DNA from: Ignavibacteriales bacterium
GTDB taxonomy: Bacteria > Bacteroidota > Ignavibacteria > Ignavibacteriales > Ignavibacteriaceae
Direction of reading: 5' to 3'
NCBI GenBank assembly: GCA_015709675.1
Contig: CP054182.1
Coordinates: 372,001 to 436,000, forward strand
DNA: 64,000 nucleotides
The first letter of the stretch is position 1. Each line of letters starts with the position of its first letter. The position numbers and the translations under genes were made by a program. Below are positions 43,301 through 51,725 of the stretch, piece by piece. The notes under the pieces were generated by a model. The model saw only the letters and a program-made list of their open reading frames with translations, was not told the DNA's origin and searched no databases.

Positions 43301-46125
43301 AGCTGTTTCTCAATTTCCGTTACAAATGCCGCTTTGTCATACGGCTTTGATATATATCCGGCAAAGCCCTCGGTTATGAACCGCGCTCTGTCCCCCTGCA
43401 TGGCATATCCGGTAACGGCAATGATGGGCACATCCTTATTGCCGGGGAGATCGTGAATAGCCCGTGCGGTTTCTATGCCGTCCGGACCGTCTCCCAGATT
43501 GATATTCATCAGAATAAGCGTGTAGCGCTTCTGCGCCGCCATTGCCAGTGCCGTTGCTCCGTCTCTTGCCCGGTCAACATGGCAGAGCGGTTCAGTATAT
43601 TTGGATGCAACCTGCAGATTTGCCTCATCATCTTCAACCAGCAAAGCGCTGCACCGGGTGAGCGGAACAGGAGACCGCTGCTCTGCGTTTTTTTCAGGAT
43701 TAGTAAGATGATCTTCCCATCCGGCCTTCATAAAGCTGAGGACAAATTCACTTCCTTTATCCGGTTCACTCTTCACGGTAAGCTCGCCCCCCATCAACCG
43801 CGCAAGTTTCCGGGATATAGTCAGCCCAAGTCCGCTCCCTTCATACGACCTTCCTATCCCCTCACTTGCCTGCCGGAATTCCTGAAAGATCAGCTCCATA
43901 TGCTCCGGGGCAATTCCAATACCGGTATCCTTTACGGCAACTGCCGGATGACCCCCGCGCTCCTCTACCGTTACGGTTATCTTGCCCGATTTGGTGAATT
44001 TAACCGCATTATCCATAATATGATCCAGCGCGGCGCCGAAAAGCTGCGGGTCTGTATATGCCATAATCTCAGGCGCATTAATCACAAATTCAAACTCCAG
44101 CCGTTTGGCAGCTGCCTGCTGTATATACGGATAAAGCGAGGACTCCGCAAGTTCGGCCAGTTTCCTCGGCTGAAGATCGGGATGGATTTTGCCCGATTCA
44201 ATCTGACTGTATGTGAGAATGCTGTTCAGCGTTTTCATCAGCCGCTTTCCTGATGAATAGATGCTCTTAACCATTCCCAGACGTTTCCCTTCGGGGAACT
44301 CCTCCATCAGGAGTTCTGAAAATCCCATTATACCGTTTACCGGAGTTCTGAACTCATGGCTCATATTGGCAAGCAGGGTGGATTTCAGCCGGTCGGACTC
44401 CACTGCTTTTTCTTTGGCTGCTTTAAGCTCTTCTTCATATTCTTTCCGCTGTATGGCTCCCCCGATGCTCCCGGCAATAGTGCGCAGTATCGCTTCTTCC
44501 CCCTTTGACCAGATGCGTTCTTCCTGGCAGTCATCAAAACCGATGAACCCTCTGTAGGTGCCTTCCACAAAGACCGGCACCAGCAGCACCGAGACGATAT
44601 CCTGCGGTTCAAGGATTTCCTTAAGCTGCCGGGTTCCTTCCCTGGTTAAAACGGAAAAAACTCCTCCGCCTGAAAGAGTGGTATATATCTCATCAGGATA
44701 CGGGGAGTTTTGCAGCATCTGATTGTTGATTTCCGTGCTTACCAGACCGTTTGTCCATTCAAAGGTCTGCTTCATAAGCGGTGTGCCGTCTTTTGCGTAA
44801 ATGTTGTCGAAGATATATACCCGGTCAACCGTTGAGGCCTCCCCGAGCGCGCGCAGGGCTCCGTTGATCGCATCGTTAAAGTCTCCGGTTGTCAGCAGGA
44901 TATTTGCTGCTTCAGCCGCGCCCCCCAGCAGCCGTGTCTGCTTCTGAAGATCATCCGATGCTTTTTTCCGGCTGGTCATATCCTCGATCATCACCAGCAC
45001 AAACGATGATTTGCTGCTCCGGTCGCTTATGATAGCGGTGGTGAGTTTACCCCAGACGGTTTTTCCGTCTTTGCGTATATACCGCTTTTCGGTATACGAA
45101 GGTCCTTCTGTGGCGGAGTCAAGCGTGCCCATGGAAAACATCAGCATGCCGGATTTCATATCCTCCGGATGTGAAAGCTCCTGCAGCGTCATCATTCTCA
45201 GTTCCGCTTCAGTATATCCCATCATCCTCATAAATGCATCGTTGCTCTCAAGAATTGCTCCCCCCATGTCAGTCAGCACAATTGCCATGCCCGCTTCTTC
45301 AAAAATCGTGCGGAAACGTATTTCGCTTTCGGTTAATGCTTTTTCCGTCCGTTTATGGTTTTCTATTTCTTTTTTCAGGTCTTCGGTTTTTTCACTGGCA
45401 ATTTTTTCCAGCCCCTGATTAAGCACGAATAACTGGCTGTTGGCCTGTTCAAGTTTTCCGACCATGGTATCAAAAGAATCAGAAAGCAGTTCAAACTCAT
45501 CTCCGGAGCGGATGGCGGATCTGTGAGAAAGGTCTCCTGCGGCAATCAGCCGTGTTGAGTCAGCCAGACGGTTGAGCGGACGCGTAACCATCGTGCTGAT
45601 AAAGATAACAGCGGCAAGCCCGAGGCAGAATATGACAAGACTAACTAAAGCTATGGTAATTCTGGTGCGGGCTACCTCACCGCGGAGTGAGTTAAGCGAG
45701 AACCCGACATAAATATATCCGATGGTTTTCCGGCTGAAGGTTACTGTTTTGGCATAGCGTATATAGTCCCCTTCAGCAAGTGGTCCGCTTTTTAGTTTCG
45801 TGTACCCTGCCTTATTCGCTTCAGGAAGATTATATTCCCCGATTACCCGTCCTTCAGCATCATGTATCACTGCGTAGGTCAGGTCTCTGAGCCGGCCCAC
45901 GTTTTTCGTTTCCTGGGCAATAAGTTGATTGTCTTCATATACCAGCGCGGGATAGAGCATACTCCCCATCACCTCAGCAATTGCCTCTGCCCGGTTTTCA
46001 AGAGCCTTGATTTGTTCTGCTTCTTTGCTGGCAGGGAAATAGATAAAGATAAAAAGGGATATCAGACCGATCAGACTGGTGTAGGCAATAACCAGTTTTT
46101 GCCTGATGGAAACGCGTATTTTCAT
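43282..46125 (-). CDS. Hybrid sensor histidine kinase with receiver lacking the phospho-Asp
   Basis: This 947-residue membrane kinase has two membrane helices (near 10-30 and 160-185) around a periplasmic sensor. Then come a HAMP domain (MVTRPLNRLADS), coiled coil, PAS (RFRTIFEEAGMAIVLTD), GAF, HisKA with His in NMSHEFRTPVNG, and HATPase_c (HIMDNAVKFT, VKDTGIGIAP, GSGLGLTISRK). The C-terminal receiver keeps VEDD and KPYDK, but the phosphorylation site reads LILMNINLG. The usual Asp is Asn (AAT codon, 43504-43506). The receiver is probably not phosphorylated. I use the start at 46125 (MKIRVSIRQKL) rather than 46158. Confidence 0.93.
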   Translation of the reverse strand: MKIRVSIRQKLVIAYTSLIGLISLFIFIYFPASKEAEQIKALENRAEAIAEVMGSMLYPALVYEDNQLIAQETKNVGRLRDLTYAVIHDAEGRVIGEYNLPEANKAGYTKLKSGPLAEGDYIRYAKTVTFSRKTIGYIYVGFSLNSLRGEVARTRITIALVSLVIFCLGLAAVIFISTMVTRPLNRLADSTRLIAAGDLSHRSAIRSGDEFELLSDSFDTMVGKLEQANSQLFVLNQGLEKIASEKTEDLKKEIENHKRTEKALTESEIRFRTIFEEAGMAIVLTDMGGAILESNDAFMRMMGYTEAELRMMTLQELSHPEDMKSGMLMFSMGTLDSATEGPSYTEKRYIRKDGKTVWGKLTTAIISDRSSKSSFVLVMIEDMTSRKKASDDLQKQTRLLGGAAEAANILLTTGDFNDAINGALRALGEASTVDRVYIFDNIYAKDGTPLMKQTFEWTNGLVSTEINNQMLQNSPYPDEIYTTLSGGGVFSVLTREGTRQLKEILEPQDIVSVLLVPVFVEGTYRGFIGFDDCQEERIWSKGEEAILRTIAGSIGGAIQRKEYEEELKAAKEKAVESDRLKSTLLANMSHEFRTPVNGIMGFSELLMEEFPEGKRLGMVKSIYSSGKRLMKTLNSILTYSQIESGKIHPDLQPRKLAELAESSLYPYIQQAAAKRLEFEFVINAPEIMAYTDPQLFGAALDHIMDNAVKFTKSGKITVTVEERGGHPAVAVKDTGIGIAPEHMELIFQEFRQASEGIGRSYEGSGLGLTISRKLARLMGGELTVKSEPDKGSEFVLSFMKAGWEDHLTNPEKNAEQRSPVPLTRCSALLVEDDEANLQVASKYTEPLCHVDRARDGATALAMAAQKRYTLILMNINLGDGPDGIETARAIHDLPGNKDVPIIAVTGYAMQGDRARFITEGFAGYISKPYDKAAFVTEIEKQLKNYEV

Positions 46126-46566
46126 TGGGACAGAAAAATCCCTCCTCCCTCCGGGCAATTTCTCTTTTCGGCAGTAAAAAACATTTCGGTTCCTCGTTCC
46201 CTTATAATAAGTTAAATAGGTTCCGCCACCGGTTATGGCTTTATAAAAAGTAGTTTATCAATTTACGTTTTTTTCCTTAAACAAGCGGTGCCCGAGTACG
46301 GACTTTGACCCGCTATTCCGGTTTTAGCCGGTATGATGTTGCTCCGTTTTCCGGGTAAATCCGGGGTTTTCAGGGGGTTATTTTTGTGTTTATACTGCCA
46401 TTTATCATTTTTTTGGCCGTAAAAGCATGCTTCAATTCTTATATTTTGATTTTTTGATAAAATTTTTAATATATTTCAATGGTTCATGCGCGGCTTTTGG
46501 GGGGTAACTCTTTAAGTAATACCTGTCAGACCTTACTTAAAAAATCACTCATCCAGGAGGTGTAAA
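46126..46566. promoter_or_regulatory. Divergent leader region of the hybrid kinase and the four-gene operon
   Basis: These 441 bp hold the promoters for both directions. The right half is AT-rich (TTTTTGATAAAATTTTTAATATATTTC). A small CCGGTTTTAGCCGG hairpin lies at 46318-46331. AGGAGGTG 5 bases before the ATG at 46567 is the best ribosome site in the window and suggests high expression of the secreted protein. No coding frame or RNA gene is seen. Confidence 0.6.
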
Positions 46567-47067
46567 ATGTTCTCTCTTAAACAAGTTGTTCTTGTTCTTT
46601 TTATTATCGCGGCCATGGGCTCGTCCGGTTCGCTTTATGCTCAGAACGGGAACCTGCCCGGACAGATTATCTCGGCAGAACAGGCTGACAGAATGTTCGG
46701 TCCGGTTATCCATTCCCACACATTTAACAAGAAAATGCTGATGAATATCACTAAAAACATCAGTGATGTTCTTCTCTTCAACCTGATTGACGGACAGCTT
46801 GTAATTCTTGACGGCCAGCGCAATCCTATTCATCCCCGCAATTTCCAGGTTTCTCCCGATCAGGAGTTCCATATGTATGACGTGCGGAAAATTAATGAGC
46901 TGATGAATCTGACAAACGCAAAAACCATTACCATTGAGATTCGTGAACGCGGCGTTCTGACCCTCACCACCAGTGACGGCAACTACGGAAACAATAGATC
47001 GGGAATCGAAAGCAACGCATGGACGCTTGAATTTGCTCAATTGTGTCCCCCATGGTGTCTTGACTAA
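46567..47067 (+). CDS. Small secreted protein heading a two-component operon
   Basis: The 166-residue product has a signal peptide (MFSLKQVVLVLFIIAAMGSS, cleavage near YAQ). The mature part is about 140 residues, mixed alpha/beta, and ends in QLCPPWCLD with two Cys near the end. The family is not recognised. The strong AGGAGGTG ribosome site suggests abundant expression. It lies 23 bp before a membrane protein gene and in the same run as a histidine kinase and a receiver, so it may be a ligand, sensor accessory or target of that system (an inference from position). Confidence 0.8.
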   Translation: MFSLKQVVLVLFIIAAMGSSGSLYAQNGNLPGQIISAEQADRMFGPVIHSHTFNKKMLMNITKNISDVLLFNLIDGQLVILDGQRNPIHPRNFQVSPDQEFHMYDVRKINELMNLTNAKTITIEIRERGVLTLTTSDGNYGNNRSGIESNAWTLEFAQLCPPWCLD

Positions 47068-47090
47068 GACTTACCGGTAAATATCCATCC

Positions 47091-47672
47091 ATGCCGTATC
47101 TCTATGCTCTTGTAGTTTTTATATCAGCAACTATTTGGCTTCTTCCGCCCGTCAGGCAGTACAAAACAAAGTTTTTTTACTTTTTTCTATTGCTTGGCCT
47201 GGCAGATGCTTTACCTTGGATGGTAATACGGGTTTTTTATTTTAAGATTCTTTCTTACTACCTCGTAGTTTCCTGTTTACTTTTGTTTTCATTGTTTGAT
47301 AAAGAAACACTGAAACAAAAATTTCTTCTTGTGATCTTACTGTTTATAACGGTAATAGTCATTGCCTACGGATTTACTAACCCCGGATATCACAGATTGT
47401 TGTTTTTTGTGCTCCATGGGTTAATACTTCTGAGAATAACTCACTTGATGGGGCTTGAACTGCTTAGAACACGGTCTCTTAATTTGTTTTTTGTGGTTCT
47501 GGTCTTTTATGAACTTCTGACACTTGCCAAGTTCTTCGAGATTTTGGTTAAAGTAGCTGATCTTTCAGTGCTCACCAACTTCTATATTGTTACAGGAGTA
47601 CAAATTGCGATAGGAATCTTTTTCACCATATTCAGGGAAGACAACAGGAGACTCAGTGTTAAGCTTGAGTAA
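47091..47672 (+). CDS. Polytopic membrane protein
   Basis: This 193-residue protein has about six membrane helices (starting at YLYALVVFISATIWLL, FFYFFLLLGLADAL, ILSYYLVVSCLLLFSLF, LLVILLFITVIVIAYG, LLFFVLHGLILL and a last pair near the C-terminus). The family is not recognised. It overlaps the downstream kinase gene by 17 bp. It may be a sensor or transport subunit that works with the kinase, which itself has only one N-terminal helix. Confidence 0.8.
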   Translation: MPYLYALVVFISATIWLLPPVRQYKTKFFYFFLLLGLADALPWMVIRVFYFKILSYYLVVSCLLLFSLFDKETLKQKFLLVILLFITVIVIAYGFTNPGYHRLLFFVLHGLILLRITHLMGLELLRTRSLNLFFVVLVFYELLTLAKFFEILVKVADLSVLTNFYIVTGVQIAIGIFFTIFREDNRRLSVKLE

Positions 47673-48843
47673 CCCCATCATAGTTTCCCTGCTTATCCTG
47701 CTTGGTCTGATCAGTGTAATCTATATTTTTTACCGGTATATACTGATTCCAATGCAGAAGGAACATCTGCAGGAGCAGCAGTCCCTGCGGCTTCAGCAGG
47801 CGGAGCTGATGGCAATGTTCGCGCAGTCAGATCCCGATCCGGTATTCCGCTTCGAGATTGACGGCAGCGTTCAGCTTTCCAACACTCCCGGCAGCGAACT
47901 TCTTAAAGGAGCTTCGCTGATGAATATGAAAATATGGGAGATCATCCCCGAAACCAGAGCCGTTAACCTTGCCGAATGCATCCGCAACGGAACCAGCCTT
48001 GAACTTCACTCACAAATCGGAAACCGCTATTTCAAATTCATCCTCTGCGGCATTCCCAAATTTGAAATCGGACAGATATACGGAAGCGATATTACCGCAC
48101 TCAAAAAAACCGAAGATCAGCTTAAGGAAGCTCTGGTTAAAGCTGAAGAATCAGAAAAGCTTAAATCTCACTTCCTTGCTCAGATGAGCCACGAAATCCG
48201 CACTCCGCTTAATGCAATTCTCGGGCTCACCAGCATCATTCATGACGAGCTGAAGGATTCGCTTTCCCCCGATCTGAAGCGGATGTTCACTTCTATTGAC
48301 AACAGCGGAAGGCGACTGTACCGCACTATAGACCTGAACCTGAATATGGCCCTGGTGATGACTGGCGGATACAAATGTTCATTCCAGCGGATGGATATCA
48401 TCCCCATCATCAATCAGCTTACCATGGAGTTCCGCCATTACGCCCGCGAGAAGAACCTCGATTTTACTTTTGATGAATCACTCGGCGGCTCCCTTATATA
48501 TGCTGATGCATATTCTTTTACCACCATCATGCAGAACCTTCTTGATAATGCCATTAAATATACTCGGCATGGTTCGGTATCGGTTATTGCCGCGTCCGCG
48601 GAAAACAGCATGGTATCGGTCACCGTAAAGGATACCGGCATCGGCATGTCTGAAGAATATATGGAAAAACTCTTCCGCCCCTTTACCCAGGAGATTATGG
48701 GTTACAGCCGTCCCTATGAAGGAAACGGCCTGGGGCTTGCTCTTACCAAACGGCTACTTGAATTAAATAAGGGTGACATCAGAGTGCGCAGTACAAAAGG
48801 ACATGGCACTGAAGTCACTATATTTTTTCCACAATATCACTGA
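47656..48843 (+). CDS. Membrane-anchored PAS histidine kinase
   Basis: The 395-residue kinase has one N-terminal membrane helix (IIVSLLILLGLISVIYIFY) and a short coiled coil. A PAS-like domain follows (about 50-150), then HisKA with His in AQMSHEIRTPLNA, and HATPase_c (IMQNLLDNAIKYT, VKDTGIGMSE, GNGLGLALTKRL). It starts with GTG (47656), supported by GGAG 6 bases upstream, inside the 3' end of the membrane protein gene. Its cognate partner is the receiver gene 11 bp downstream. Confidence 0.93.
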   Translation: MLSLSNPIIVSLLILLGLISVIYIFYRYILIPMQKEHLQEQQSLRLQQAELMAMFAQSDPDPVFRFEIDGSVQLSNTPGSELLKGASLMNMKIWEIIPETRAVNLAECIRNGTSLELHSQIGNRYFKFILCGIPKFEIGQIYGSDITALKKTEDQLKEALVKAEESEKLKSHFLAQMSHEIRTPLNAILGLTSIIHDELKDSLSPDLKRMFTSIDNSGRRLYRTIDLNLNMALVMTGGYKCSFQRMDIIPIINQLTMEFRHYAREKNLDFTFDESLGGSLIYADAYSFTTIMQNLLDNAIKYTRHGSVSVIAASAENSMVSVTVKDTGIGMSEEYMEKLFRPFTQEIMGYSRPYEGNGLGLALTKRLLELNKGDIRVRSTKGHGTEVTIFFPQYH

Positions 48844-48854
48844 CCCGGGAACTC

Positions 48855-49253
48855 ATGAACTCTACTCTGCCAAAAATTCTTATTCTTGAAGATGATCCTG
48901 AAAACCAGAGATTCATTTATTATCTGTTATATAAAAAGTATTATCCGGTTATCTGCTCATATTATGATGAAGCGGTTCAACGGCTGGATGAATATGATTA
49001 TAACGCGATGATTATTGATATCGGGCTTCAGGGAGAAAAAGACGGCCTCGATTTTATCCGGCTTGTCCGTGCTCAGCCCCGTAATTCCTCCGTGCCGGTT
49101 ATCTGCTGCACTGCGTTTGCCGGCAGTAAAGACAGAATAACCGCGATAAGCGCGGGCGCTGATGTCTTTTTACCAAAACCGGTGCCTAACCCGGTAATGC
49201 TTGAAACGCTTGAACGCGTTATTTCGCTTTCACCGCAGCCGGTTAAAAGTTAA
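48855..49253 (+). CDS. Single-domain response regulator
   Basis: The 132-residue protein consists only of a receiver domain. It has acidic residues in ILEDDPENQ, phospho-acceptor Asp in MIIDIGLQG, Thr/Ser in CCTAFAG, and Lys in FLPKPV. There is no output domain, so it acts through protein-protein contact, as CheY or Spo0F do. It is the last gene of the operon and is followed by a strong terminator. Confidence 0.94.
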   Translation: MNSTLPKILILEDDPENQRFIYYLLYKKYYPVICSYYDEAVQRLDEYDYNAMIIDIGLQGEKDGLDFIRLVRAQPRNSSVPVICCTAFAGSKDRITAISAGADVFLPKPVPNPVMLETLERVISLSPQPVKS

Positions 49254-49266
49254 ATAATTGTTATAT

Positions 49267-49290
49267 CATCGCCCGGCTCTCCGGGCGATG
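49267..49290 (+). terminator. Intrinsic terminator of the four-gene operon
   Basis: CATCGCCCGG and CCGGGCGATG form a perfect 10 bp stem with a CTCT loop, followed by TAATTTTA. It is 14 bp past the receiver stop. Confidence 0.9.
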
Positions 49291-49359
49291 TAATTTTAAA
49301 GGAAGGGAAATCTTTTTTGTATATATTACAGTATAAAATTAATCTAAGTCTGCAGAATC

Positions 49360-50298
49360 ATGAATAAAACCGGCGTGCAAGGCCTCCATCACATCACCGC
49401 TCTAGCCGGTGAACCGCTCCGCAATTACCGGTTCTATACGAAAATCCTCGGGTTCCGGTTGGTAAAAAAGACCGTCAACTTTGACGATCCTCATACCTAT
49501 CATTTTTATTTTGGAAATAAATCCGCGGCTCCCGGCTCTATCCTTACGTTCTTCCCCTATCCCGGTATACGAAAAGGAACACGGGGAACCGAAATGATTA
49601 CGGAAGTCAGTTTTTCCGTTCCGCGGGAGTCTTTCCCCTTCTGGGAAAAACGCTTCCGGGAGCGGGGTGTTATATATAACAATCCCGCTGAAAAATTCGG
49701 CGATATATATCTGACCTTCATTGATCCGGACGGGCTGAAGATTGAACTGACCGCGCCGCAGTATGCCGACTCCCGTGAACCGTGGAGCACCTGTGAGGTT
49801 CCCGCTGAAAATGCCCTGCGCGGAATTCATGGAGCCACGCTCACCCTTAATTCCGTTAAAAAAACCGCGGATATTCTTACCGGCATCTTCGGATATACAC
49901 CCGCCGGACAGGAGACAAACCGCTACCGCTTTCTGTCTGATTCCTCAGCAGGCGCTCCGGTTATTGATCTGGTTGAGCTTCCTCAGGGTATGCCCGGCGT
50001 GGTTGCCGGCGGCACGGTGCATCATATCGCTTTCAGAGTTCCTGATGAGGCTGCTCAGATGCGGCTGCGTGAAAAGATTGTAAGTGCCGGATTTCAGATA
50101 ACAGAACAGATTGACCGCAGTTACTTTAAATCCCTCTATTTCCGTGAACCCGGCGGAGTGCTCTTCGAAATTGCAACCGATACTCCGGGCTTTTACAGCG
50201 ACGAGGATGAGGCATCACTTGGCACCGGACTTAAACTTCCTCCTCAGCACGAACGCCTGCGTGAAGAAATAGAATCCATCCTGCCTCCGCTTGGATAG
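49360..50298 (+). CDS. mhqO: Ring-cleaving dioxygenase of the MhqO/MhqA type (glyoxalase superfamily)
   Basis: This 312-residue protein consists of two vicinal-oxygen-chelate domains. The metal ligands appear as LHHITALAG (His) and LKIELTAPQ (Glu) in the first half, and VHHIAFRVP and LFEIATDTPG in the second. B. subtilis MhqA, MhqE and MhqO, and similar proteins, cleave hydroquinone-type rings. The downstream mhqD-like hydrolase is a usual partner. No MhqR-like regulator is next to it. Confidence 0.88.
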   Translation: MNKTGVQGLHHITALAGEPLRNYRFYTKILGFRLVKKTVNFDDPHTYHFYFGNKSAAPGSILTFFPYPGIRKGTRGTEMITEVSFSVPRESFPFWEKRFRERGVIYNNPAEKFGDIYLTFIDPDGLKIELTAPQYADSREPWSTCEVPAENALRGIHGATLTLNSVKKTADILTGIFGYTPAGQETNRYRFLSDSSAGAPVIDLVELPQGMPGVVAGGTVHHIAFRVPDEAAQMRLREKIVSAGFQITEQIDRSYFKSLYFREPGGVLFEIATDTPGFYSDEDEASLGTGLKLPPQHERLREEIESILPPLG

Positions 50299-50302
50299 GA
50301 AA

Positions 50303-50941
50303 ATGACGAATCCCGGATATATATATAAATTTATCCCTTCACCCAGGGAGGATGCTCATACCATACTCCTGCTTCATGGCACCGGAGGCAATGAAGATGA
50401 TCTGCTTATCCTGGCAGGTGAGTTTGGCAGCAGTTTCAGCTACCTCAGTCTTCGCGGCAACGTCCCTGAAAACGGCATGCCCCGGTTCTTTGCCCGCCTT
50501 GCAATGGGTATCTTTGATGAAGATGACCTCCGGCTCAGAACCGGACAGATGTGTTCCTTTGTTGCATCACTCGGCAGTAAAGAATCTTTCAACCCTGATA
50601 AAATAATTGCCGTTGGTTATTCCAACGGGGCTAATATAGCTGGTGCGGCGCTGATGCAGCAGCCCGGATTTCTGAAAGGGGCTGTGCTCTTCCGTCCGAT
50701 GCAGCCATTCAAAAGAGATATACCGGAATTCAGTGCGGAGAAAAAATTCCCCGTTCTGATGACTTCCGGCAGTATGGATCCTACGGTAACGGTGAGTGAA
50801 GCTCAAAACTACGCGCGGCTGCTTGAAACAAACGGATACGATGTCACTCATGAGATAGTTAATACGGGGCATAATCTTACGAGCGATGATGTGATGCTGG
50901 CAAAGAAATTTCTGAGTACGTATTTTAAAACGCAAAGTTAA
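50303..50941 (+). CDS. mhqD: Alpha/beta hydrolase of the MhqD/carboxylesterase type
   Basis: This 212-residue hydrolase has the phospholipase/carboxylesterase pattern. LHGTGGNEDD forms the oxyanion region, VGYSNGANIA the nucleophile elbow, SMDPTV the Asp and NTGHNLT the His. The start at 50303 (MTNPGYIYKF) follows the mhqO stop by 4 bp; an upstream alternative at 50291 overlaps it. It should act on ring-cleavage products or protect from quinones. The stop codon lies within a terminator-like inverted repeat. Confidence 0.88.
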   Translation: MTNPGYIYKFIPSPREDAHTILLLHGTGGNEDDLLILAGEFGSSFSYLSLRGNVPENGMPRFFARLAMGIFDEDDLRLRTGQMCSFVASLGSKESFNPDKIIAVGYSNGANIAGAALMQQPGFLKGAVLFRPMQPFKRDIPEFSAEKKFPVLMTSGSMDPTVTVSEAQNYARLLETNGYDVTHEIVNTGHNLTSDDVMLAKKFLSTYFKTQS

Positions 50942-50984
50942 AGAAGTCAGCGCACAGTAAACTTTACCGACTTTGCGTTTAAAA
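50923..50984. terminator. Convergent terminator hairpin that contains both stop codons
   Basis: TTTTAAAACGCAAAGT (50923-50938) pairs with ACTTTGCGTTTAAAA (50970-50984). The stop of mhqD (50939-50941) touches the left arm, and the stop of the convergent membrane gene (50979-50981) lies within the right arm. The arms contain the same ACTTTGCGTT word scattered through other intergenic regions of this window. Confidence 0.65.
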
Positions 50985-51404
50985 ATTGGCAGCCAATAAA
51001 ACCAGGACTATAACAACCAGCCCCGCAGCAGCAGCATACCACTCAGCATTACACTCATACTCCGTAACCCGCACCGTATCAACCCGGAAAATCTCCCGCT
51101 CCCGTACCAGAATCTCAAAATGCACCGCTACCGAATCTGCCGCCTCTTCAAGTGAAACCACCGCGGTATAACTTTCTGTAACAAGCGTGACCGGCGCGGA
51201 TTGCTCTTCCCTCCTTTTCGCGACTCTGTGACGGTACTTTTTTTCGGCAATTGTAGTATCCGCGGTTCCCTGTATATATACCGTATCAGCCGGAGCAGTA
51301 TCTCTCACCTGTATTTTGCTGCGGGAGCCTCTTCCCTCAATGAACCACCAGATGACAGCCGCGGCAAGGATAAGCAGCAGCAAATCAATCAGAATTTTTT
51401 TCAC
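50979..51404 (-). CDS. Small membrane protein of a phage-like module (spanin- or Rz-like)
   Basis: The 141-residue product starts with GTG at 51404, supported by AAAGGAG 9 bases upstream. It has an N-terminal helix (KILIDLLLLILAAAVIWWFI), a basic middle region, and a C-terminal hydrophobic tail (WYAAAAGLVVIVLVLLAANF). The gene overlaps the end of the upstream holin-like gene by 20 bp. Position next to a holin-like gene and a capsid gene suggests a lysis-type role, but no family is recognised. Confidence 0.7.
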   Translation of the reverse strand: MKKILIDLLLLILAAAVIWWFIEGRGSRSKIQVRDTAPADTVYIQGTADTTIAEKKYRHRVAKRREEQSAPVTLVTESYTAVVSLEEAADSVAVHFEILVREREIFRVDTVRVTEYECNAEWYAAAAGLVVIVLVLLAANF

Positions 51405-51633
51405 TGCCGGGGGCTCCTTTCTTTGCGTAGTGCACCAGCACATTACTCCCGAAAAAGAGACCGCAGATGATGCCGTAAGCCGAGGCAAGCTGAAACACAA
51501 ATGAAGGAAGCACTGAGGCCTCCATCTCAACACGGCAGACCGTCAGAATGGTCAGCGCGGAGAAACTGAAAAGCGCGAGCAGGAATCCGGTAAATTTTCT
51601 TGAACCTGGTTTTATCACAATTATTCCTTTCAT
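51385..51633 (-). CDS. Holin-like small membrane protein
   Basis: This 82-residue protein has two membrane helices (FTGFLLALFSFSALTILTV and VFQLASAYGIICGLFFGSNV) and a charged C-terminal tail, the typical size and shape of a phage holin. I take the start at 51633 (MKGIIVIKPGS); an ATG at 51681 would add 16 residues. It lies between the capsid gene (92 bp upstream) and the overlapping membrane gene. The holin role is an inference from size, topology and context. Confidence 0.65.
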   Translation of the reverse strand: MKGIIVIKPGSRKFTGFLLALFSFSALTILTVCRVEMEASVLPSFVFQLASAYGIICGLFFGSNVLVHYAKKGAPGSEKNSD

Positions 51634-51725
51634 AATGTTATATATACTTCCCCGCCCGGCCGGAGAGGAGAAAACCGGCATGGGCAGGGAAAGCAGGATG
51701 AGGTATCAGGAGAGGAGATAAGGTA

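Noticed and set aside
43453-44253. 266-codon plus-strand frame inside the hybrid kinase
   Set aside because: Antisense shadow of conserved HATPase and receiver motifs.
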